From Plantago elongata (Eukaryota; Streptophyta; Magnoliopsida; Lamiales; Plantaginaceae), in contig JAYMSP010001961.1 in NCBI GenBank assembly GCA_036897095.1, forward strand, positions 1-27,401: DNA of 27,401 bases, read 5' to 3'. Below the pieces are notes generated by a model. That model searched no databases, was not told the DNA's origin, and saw only the letters and a program-made list of their open reading frames with translations. The translations under genes were made by a program, and so were the position numbers. Positions 20,902 to 27,401 of this stretch are shown here, piece after piece (within the stretch, counting starts at the first letter, position 1; every line of letters begins with the position of its first letter).

Positions 20902-21308
20902 AATCATTAAACTGAAATTGCACATCTTTATAATTAAAGCTTGGGCCTAGCTATTGGGGAAATCAGCTACGTACGTGCAACATTTGCGCTTAAAGTATAA
21001 TTTTGGAGAAACTGAGTGAATTCAATTTGGTATATATAGAAAAGACAAAAACATTCATCTTAAGTCACACAATTAATGGTGTACTTTTAAGAATCGAATT
21101 TGTAATTACTAGGCGTTGACCCTGTCTACATTAGCTGATTGCCCCCATTTTCTATTTGGCGACATTAAAACACTCCACCTAGTGAACATATGGGATATGT
21201 TCGATCGTGTATAAAAACTGTAAGTGGTATATAAGTTTGGAGATCAGATAAGTAATAATTCATCTCGAAGGGAAGGAAGTTAAGTTTGTTCGTTTTAACC
21301 CGAAGAAG

Positions 21309-21388
21309 GTACGAGCCCGGAGAAAGTCCTACTCTGTAAAAAGTCCGACCTTGGAGAATGTACGAGCCCGAAAAAAGTCCTACTTTGG
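21309..21388. repeat. Degenerate tandem repeat inside the LTR, period 51 bp
   Basis: GTACGAGCCCGGAGAAAGTC at 21309 recurs as GTACGAGCCCGAAAAAAGTC at 21360. Both are followed by CTACT, and shorter AAAGTCCG and GAAGGT units lie around them. It falls in the U5-like part of the putative LTR. Confidence 0.7.
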
Positions 21389-21452
21389 AGAAAGTTCGTC
21401 GGTAAAGAAGGTCCGTCTATCTGAAATAAATAAGAGAAAGGGGTTAAAAGGA

Positions 21453-21475
21453 CCGGTTTGTCAAAGACAAACCGG
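21453..21475. repeat. Short tight hairpin in the LTR
   Basis: CCGGTTTGTC (21453-21462), a 3-nt AAA loop and GACAAACCGG (21466-21475) form a perfect 10-bp stem. If the LTR is transcribed from 21586 leftwards, this lies about 115 nt into the RNA. Confidence 0.85.
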
Positions 21476-22082
21476 ACTAGGACTTAATGTGTTTAGAGGT
21501 TGATTGAGCTCAGACTTGGACCTCTAAACTTAGAGAATGAAGTAGTGAGGAGTTTATACTTACCTTATGGGGAGTGAAGGAGCCTCTATTTATAGTCAAA
21601 TGCTTCTTTAAGTAGTTCTTAGATGGATGATAAGTGTATGCTCCATATTCAACCAAGTTTGGGCTTAGGCTTGGACTAATAATGGACTTTGCCCAAGTTA
21701 GGTAGTTGAGCTTGAACGTAGTCTAAATGTTCGAGCCTAAATATTTAGTGTTAGGAGGTCAACCTCTTGACTTTGATGGAGTCGAACTCATTTAAAACTC
21801 AGAATCGGACCTCCTTTAGAATTTAATATAGCACATTAAATCTTAAAATACACTTAAGTCGTCTTAATCCGTCAATTATTATATTAAACTTACTTGTAAA
21901 TATCAATGTTCTCACATCACCCAAGTAAATACGACTACTGGGCTAAAATGGTCTCTCTTTTTTTCCTTGAACCACATTGCCAATCAAAAAGAGATTGATA
22001 CAATTGGTTTATTAAAAACAAAATAAAGTGACTACTCTGGTATGATGTTGATCATGATTCATGTACATTGAGGACAAAGCAT

Positions 22083-22302
22083 ATGGGATGGAACTTTGGA
22101 AACGAAGAGTGCATTATGTTTTTATGTACGAGCCAATGCAATGTACCTTATTCCAACTTCAAGTTAAAGAGGGGTCCTATCGATCCTAGCTAGTCAAACT
22201 GAAAAACCAAAGATGATGATGATCAAGTGCTATCTTCTGATCTTGCTAAGATAAACCAAACTGATGGGATGGAACTTGGAAATGAAGATGCATTATGATT
22301 TA
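22083..22302 (+). repeat. Imperfect direct repeat of about 40 bp
   Basis: ATGGGATGGAACTTTGGAAA at 22083 and ATGGGATGGAACTTGGAAAT at 22264 begin segments that stay alike through GAAGA(G)TGCATTATG. The copies are 181 bp apart, suggesting an old local duplication. No coding role is seen. Confidence 0.75.
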
Positions 22303-23445
22303 GGAATAAATATAGTATAGTATATATTCATTAGAGAAAAAATGTATTGATTGGTTCATCTGTAAAGTGGATTTGCTGACGGTAGTATGGGATAATCAGG
22401 ATGATTGCTCTAATCATAATAAAGAACATTTCAATGGTTATGGTACATAGTGCATGGCAAGTGCTTCTTAGGAGTTAAGCAAAAGATTCTTCCGTCCACT
22501 AATTAATTTCATGAGATCACACTTTTTCCATTTTCAGCTATTTCTGTACTATACTTTGTCTTTCTAATCTTCAAAGGTCATTTGAATTCACAGAGTACAT
22601 TAGTACAATCCCAGATTAAATCTAACACTCATAAATTAAAGTTCAATTCTGCTATTTCAATTTGCATTAAAATAACAAATTGGAGCGGTAAATTTTACAT
22701 TGTTTCTATGGTGATTATAATAATTGTTTGTTAGTAGTTTTGTATTCTATATTCTAGAGCCGACCGGTATTAAAATATAAATAATAAACTAAGTATCTTT
22801 TATATATATGGATAAATGCAATCTACGCTAGGTAAAATAATTTTTGATTTCTTTCAATGTTATTCGGCCTGATACTCGACCTATTTCACACGTAATAGTT
22901 TCATACCCACATCCCACACCCGTACATAAATTTATACCATCACAACCTAAATACTTTTGTTTTCTATTATTTTTTAATGTGGGACATGTTCAAATTTCAT
23001 GTCCAAACTAGTACTTTTTGAGTCAATTAATCATTCACACTTGATATCGGTTAACTTTCATATTTTATACTATTATGATGCTTGCGTTATTACTTCACAA
23101 TGAATTAAAGAATATGTAAATTTGAATATCAAATTATAGTTACATAACGGTTCAAAATTCCCAGTTATCATTTTTTTTTTGCCACTAGACGAGTTAAGCT
23201 CCTCTTAATTCGAAAGTTAAGAATTCAAGTTGGACAACTAGCATTAACAGTTGTACATTTCGGTTAAACAAGCAGTTGGATTAGAATAAACAGAGCTTCT
23301 ATATAAGCTAACTTGTACGATTTAATTCATCATATTAATTGTTTACTCAAATTCACTTCAAAATCATACAATTTCTATACATCCAATACCACCATTAATT
23401 TCAACAATTGGTGTTTACCCACATCCAACTAATTCTACAACAAAA
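22303..23445. other. AT-rich gene-free stretch
   Basis: I see no coding sequence, RNA gene or recognisable transposon here. It is AT-rich intergenic DNA with scattered homopolymer runs. Confidence 0.4.
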
Positions 23446-23522
23446 TAGGGCTCAGTTGGTAAGACTCTTCGACTCCAATCAATAAAGCGGAAGTTCTATT
23501 ACCTTTTTCTGTATAAAAAAAA
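23446..23522 (+). mobile_element. tRNA-derived SINE-like relic 1
   Basis: GGCTCAGTTGGTAAGACTC (from 23449) matches the Pol III A box and D-arm of tRNA-derived SINEs. GGAAGTTCTATTACC (23489-23503) is a degenerate B box at the expected spacing of about 40 nt. An A-rich run (23513-23522) follows, resembling a SINE tail. No intact tRNA can be folded. Confidence 0.5.
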
Positions 23523-23825
23523 TGGAAGCAGCAAATACAGTACATATTTCTGGCGGTGCTAGTAGCACAAATTATATAACCAAAAACAAACGCCAGATTT
23601 AATTTAAAAGGGCTGTTTACACTAGCTGCATTATATGGGTCCGTGAAGAGAATTGGATCATTTTTGTCTGCCAAGAACAAAAGAAGAATAAACAACCTTT
23701 GAAGGTTGAGAAAGCATGATTATTTTCGATTTTATATATTCAAGAATAAGCTAGAATTCAAGGATAAGGATACTCCGATGATCCTAATTAAAGTCTACAT
23801 TCCACTTATTATTCCTCTTCCTTAT

Positions 23826-24005
23826 CCGGTTACCAAACATTTGCGCTTTTATGCGTCGGTTTTCTTGCCCTAATACGTGTAATTAACAAACCATTTTATC
23901 ATCTTTTGAATTCTCTTTGAAACAAAAATTAACTTCTCTTTTGAATTCTCCACCCAAACTGTGGAAATTGGATAAGATTTTCGTCATATGTTTGGTAGCC
24001 ACCGG
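23826..24005. repeat. Outward-facing MITE-like termini (inverted repeat)
   Basis: CCGGTTACCAAACAT (23826-23840) and ATGTTTGGTAGCCACCGG (23988-24005) are near-perfect inverted copies about 147 bp apart. TGTTTGGTAACCGG-type sequences are common at ends of plant MITEs. A GGATAAGGA/TCCTTATCC-like pair just left (23762 and about 23818) hints that the left arm is the right-hand end of an element at about 23750-23840. Assignment is tentative. Confidence 0.35.
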
Positions 24006-24260
24006 CAATTTGCGACACACTTACTTGGAATGTTCTCTGCTCCTCAAGGAGTGATTAATTTCACACATGTTTTATTGTTTTAGCATATATTAGAATACTC
24101 ATCCATTCGTTTAGAATGATAAATCGATACGTGTTGTCACTATTGGACAAATCTAGTGAATAATGCAATGAGTGATATTCATTCATCAAATGTAAACATA
24201 CATTTTTCAAAACTTATTTTCAACATTTTGAACCTAAATAAGTATTATATTAAATGACAA

Positions 24261-24330
24261 CGAAGCGTAGTTTAATTGGTAAAATACTTCACTTCAATTA
24301 ATAGGTCTAAGATTCGAATCACCATTTAAT
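24261..24330 (+). mobile_element. tRNA-derived SINE-like relic 2
   Basis: TAGTTTAATTGGTAAAATAC (24268) corresponds to the A box, and AAGATTCGAATCACC (24309-24323) to the B box/T-loop (consensus GGTTCGANNCC). It aligns with the element at 23446 over its length (..TTGGTAA.AC.CTTC.ACT.CAAT.AATA..), same strand, about 815 bp away. It is probably the same SINE family. Confidence 0.5.
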
Positions 24331-26987
24331 CATTTTGAAGGAAAATAACTATTACATCGAATGACTCTGAATTCACTTATTTTGCAAAAATTCCCACCAA
24401 ACGCGCGCACTTACCTTCCACCCACATGATCCCAAATTGCACTTAACGCCTTCTCGGACATTTAAGCCTAACCTCAAGGGGTTAAGTGGATGTAATGATC
24501 CTTCAAGGAAATGAAGCCAAACACCACCAGTCCACCATGATTCTGCACACGTCCTCCTTGCCCTCTTTGTCAGTAGTTTAGTCATAACTTTTGTTATTAA
24601 AAGTCATTAAACGACAGATAAAGTTCAAACCATTAGCATTAACTAATCACCCTATGACTAAAGTAATAATCCCATTCTTATTTCTCACGAACCCTTTTTC
24701 TTTAGTTAACAATATCTTTTGGTGATAAAAATACTTGCGATATTGGGTATATCTACATAATTGGGATGCGTAATGATGATATTAACGAGTATAAATTTCG
24801 TTAATGAAATCAATGTCACGATTATCAATCATAATGAGTGTGCCATATGATTATCTCTTGACTTTCGACAATATATAAATATCGGTTGATTCTTTGGTGA
24901 TGCCTTGCTTTTTTAGTTGGTGCATTTCATTGGGCCAAATGATCATATTGCAATTAAGTATTTTCTCAAAGTTTGGAGTCAAAGAAAAGTAACCACACGG
25001 AAATTTTATTAGGATCCTTGTAATCACTCAATCAAACTCGGGTAACCTAAATGAGCAATCAGTACAAACAAATTTTAAATAAACAATCCATTAAGGGAAC
25101 ATCACTCAAGTATCTTGGTAGTACTTGATCTAGACTCATCATATATAGTTCATCTTGCTAAATGGTTTCACCATATTCGATCGGTTTAATAATCAGGTTG
25201 ATTTGTCTGCAATAATTATGTTTCATAGTATGTTAATGACATAACTATAACTAGTAGAATGATTACTTTTAAAAACTATAATCTATTTGACCGAACAGGG
25301 TGAGTCCTACCCGGATGGATCGCACCTTATCATTTAATCTTGTCAAACAAGAATACATCGTAAATGGTAATGCATATTGCTACGAGAGACTTAATTTAAT
25401 TCGATATTTAAAAGAATTCGTATCATACGAATAATAGTCATACTTAAAAGTTATAATTTTTAATAGGAGATTGCAAATGGATCGCAAAAGGATTTTTTTG
25501 TATTTTCAATTGATGTGCAAATTAAAAGTTACTATAAGTTTAATATAATATTCTTAATATTAAAATGTGTATCCTTTCATCTATGTTGAGTTAATTATAA
25601 GGTATTTTTTAGCTCATTTGTGTGCTTATAAAAGTCGTAAAATTTATAAATCACAATAGATCAAATGTCCTAAGTGTGTATTATCGACTAAATAAATGAA
25701 AATGTAAAGTGAAAAATATCAGGTAGAGACAATTTTAATCGAGTTGTATTTAGATGGATTTAAAATTGGTAATGTTTTGTCTGGATTACAATCAACAATA
25801 AGTAGTATATAAAGGTTAACTTTAATTCAGATCGAATTAGAATTGCATTTCAAATCCGATAAAAAAAGAAAAAAAATTACATTCCAAACACTTCACATAT
25901 TTTGCGCATAGTCATAAAATGAAGCCCATGCTTATTTAATATGGAGTAATTAATTTGTTACTTATATATTACTAAAATACGATAAAAGTAAAATTCTGTA
26001 ATATGTAAAGTTCTTATTTTTTATTATTTATAATGAGTTAAAAAAAGGCCCAAACGATATGTCCAATTGATTGGCAAAGTCTTCTACTATAATTTTCTTT
26101 AAAATATAATATTATAATTATAATAATTTTAATAAATTTATCATCAGTATCTAATTACCACATTTCAAATATTGTTTCTTTAGAGGAAGTTAATTATACT
26201 ATTACGTTAGATCATAAAAAGCTCAACTATAATTAGAATCCTTTATGATTTTGTTTTTTGGCCTCCTAAAGCATTAGTATGTATTAATTTAAAAATTAAC
26301 CGTTGCTTTATGCCATGTTATCGGACCGACGCCTAAAGCAAATTAGACTAAACAACCTAATGTGGTGGTAACATGGCATGCTAACTATTGGGTGCACAAT
26401 TATAAGAAAGGTAGCAAAATTATTAACTTTTTCAGGCAAAACAAATCAAATTTAGGCAAATAACTAATTTACAATTCGTGGATAGTCCATTTTAGTGGAA
26501 GTCTGACAAACTTTTGATCCAAAATCCATAACACTTGATCATGTGGTTGAATGTTCGATTACATTATACTAGTAAAAGTTCCCCATTTATCATTCTCATG
26601 TATTTGCACTGTTTATATCTTGCTAGCTAGATCTACTCATGTGCTGCAGCAAATGATAATACACCATTAGCTTATGCTCCAAGCTATTGCAGGATTAAAA
26701 CTACTTAGCCACAACACGGCAATTTCTGGCTCTAGGTTACTTCAAAAGATACCGGTAAGTCGGTAACAAATTCCCTGCATCATTGGATCGAGAAAGAAAA
26801 AGAATTTGTTGCAACACCTTCTGAAATATAATGGCAATTGAAATTGAGATTAAATATCCACTTGGATCACAATTCTTAAGCGTAATTAATTTTTTTTTAA
26901 GTGACTAATTTTTTTAAAAAATAATTAGTTTAACAACTTTAGAATGTGTAAAACAACTTTACAATCTCGTGTTTTTTCTTTCTTTCC
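24331..26987. other. Long AT-rich gene-free stretch
   Basis: No coding sequence or RNA gene is recognised. The 70-codon minus-strand frame at 24373-24585 lacks any known motif, although this patch is less AT-rich than its surroundings. One near-perfect short inverted repeat is present: TGCCATGTTATC (26311-26322) against GGTAACATGGCA (26367-26378). Confidence 0.4.
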
Positions 26988-27227
26988 ATGTCTGCCACTC
27001 ATCAATCGGCGCAGGCGGCCATCGTATCTCTTACACTCCACATGTTCCAAATCGCTGCAACGCTCTGTAAATCGTTAAAAGATGTGTTATCTGCTCTATC
27101 GGAATATATTTGGTGGTTATTTCGCCACAGAAAATCTCATCTACAAAATATACTACAACCAGTCGGGCAGAGTTCTAGCAGCTCCAAAATCACCACGGAT
27201 TTGCGCCATACTGGTAGACACACATGA
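26988..27227 (+). CDS. Unrecognised small ORF (79 codons)
   Basis: I do not recognise it. The segment 26990-27260 is clearly more GC-rich than the surrounding DNA, as expected for coding sequence. Residues about 8-45 form an amphipathic to hydrophobic stretch (AAIVSLTLHMFQIAATL..LSEYIWWLF), followed by a basic, serine-rich tail. A second frame (27082-27273) overlaps its 3' half and contains a plausible segment ending ASGVFG, so the true frame could switch: a frameshifted relic, or an exon whose splice site I cannot see. It could also be the first exon of a gene running beyond the window. Confidence 0.3.
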   Translation: MSATHQSAQAAIVSLTLHMFQIAATLCKSLKDVLSALSEYIWWLFRHRKSHLQNILQPVGQSSSSSKITTDLRHTGRHT

Positions 27228-27401
27228 ATTCTGGTCGATTCGCTCAATTCCGGCATCCGGAGTGTTCGGTTAAATGCTTTATTCATGACTTTTGATTTAT
27301 GAGTTAATTGCAACTCTTGGTTTATTAGTTTTCAGTGATGAGTTTTTGTGACTTCCGTGTTCTACTTCCCTTTTTTACTTATGATGTATTGTTTTTCCAC
27401 C

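Larger units (their letters stand above)
21225..21916 (-). mobile_element. Probable solo LTR of a retrotransposon
   Basis: On the minus strand the segment starts TGTGAGAAC (21916) and has an AT-rich U3-like part. A strong promoter CTATAAATAG (21595-21586) is followed by a CT-rich start region and a GC-richer U5-like part. It may end in CA at 21225. This U3-TATA-U5 order is that of a plant LTR. No primer binding site, gag/pol sequence or partner LTR is present in the window. I could not match a 5-bp target duplication, so the limits, especially the 21225 end, are tentative. Confidence 0.45.

Noticed and set aside
21453..21480. Helitron 3' end (hairpin followed by CTAG)
   Set aside because: The hairpin is only one base from CTAG (usual spacing is about 10 bases), the following base is G rather than T, and the surrounding DNA fits an LTR better.
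23449..23503. Functional tRNA gene
   Set aside because: A and B boxes are recognisable but no acceptor stem or anticodon arm can be paired, so it is a SINE relic at best.
24373..24585. 70-codon minus-strand open frame
   Set aside because: No recognisable family, and Trp/Gly-rich composition typical of a chance frame in a locally GC-richer patch.
1..27401. CRISPR arrays, bacterial operons or phage-like modules
   Set aside because: No regularly spaced repeats or prokaryotic gene arrangement are present. Everything identified is plant nuclear.

Overview
The window is nuclear DNA of a flowering plant. It is AT-rich and has genes with GT-AG introns, a 17-exon cullin gene, plant-only families (F-box/kelch, OEP7-type outer-envelope protein, F-box/FBD/LRR), site II (TGGGCY) promoters and remnants of plant transposons. 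The protein sequences fit a eudicot, probably an asterid. That placement is an inference from general resemblance and no search was run.

Layout: 1-2166 holds an inverted-repeat (foldback) transposon remnant and the upstream/leader region of the first gene. 2167-3378 (+) is an intact single-exon F-box/kelch gene of the Arabidopsis At1g30090 type. 3379-5900 is intergenic and holds a perfect 19-bp hairpin, a tRNA-like SINE relic and a second copy of the foldback element, so two copies in the same orientation bracket the F-box gene. 5953-6174 (+) is a short single-exon OEP7-like gene whose start codon directly follows a (GA)16 repeat. 7083-13118 (-) is a complete CUL4 gene, the scaffold of CRL4 (CUL4-DDB1) ubiquitin ligases. 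I resolved 17 exons giving 820 codons plus stop, with every junction in frame. Its promoter lies near 13340-13412.

13465-15124 is a decayed Mutator-like (MULE) transposon: an N-terminal transposase fragment with a frameshift in a G9 tract, ending in a short MITE that supplies its last residues. 15227-17132 (-) is an F-box/FBD/LRR pseudogene with a nonsense codon and two frameshifts, yet its splice sites and a textbook housekeeping promoter (telo-box, E2F, site II) survive.

17850-27401 is gene-poor. It contains an 18-bp perfect hairpin (19037-19106), a hAT-like MITE, a probable solo LTR (21225-21916), paired SINE-like relics, short duplications and two small unrecognised ORFs.

Three genes look functional: the F-box/kelch protein, the OEP7-like protein and CUL4. 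Two concern ubiquitin-dependent turnover but in different complexes (F-box proteins act with CUL1/SKP1, CUL4 with DDB1/DCAF), so their proximity is probably chance. I found no operon-like or defence-like system. The most unusual material is the set of hairpin/foldback structures and the pseudogene that kept its promoter.
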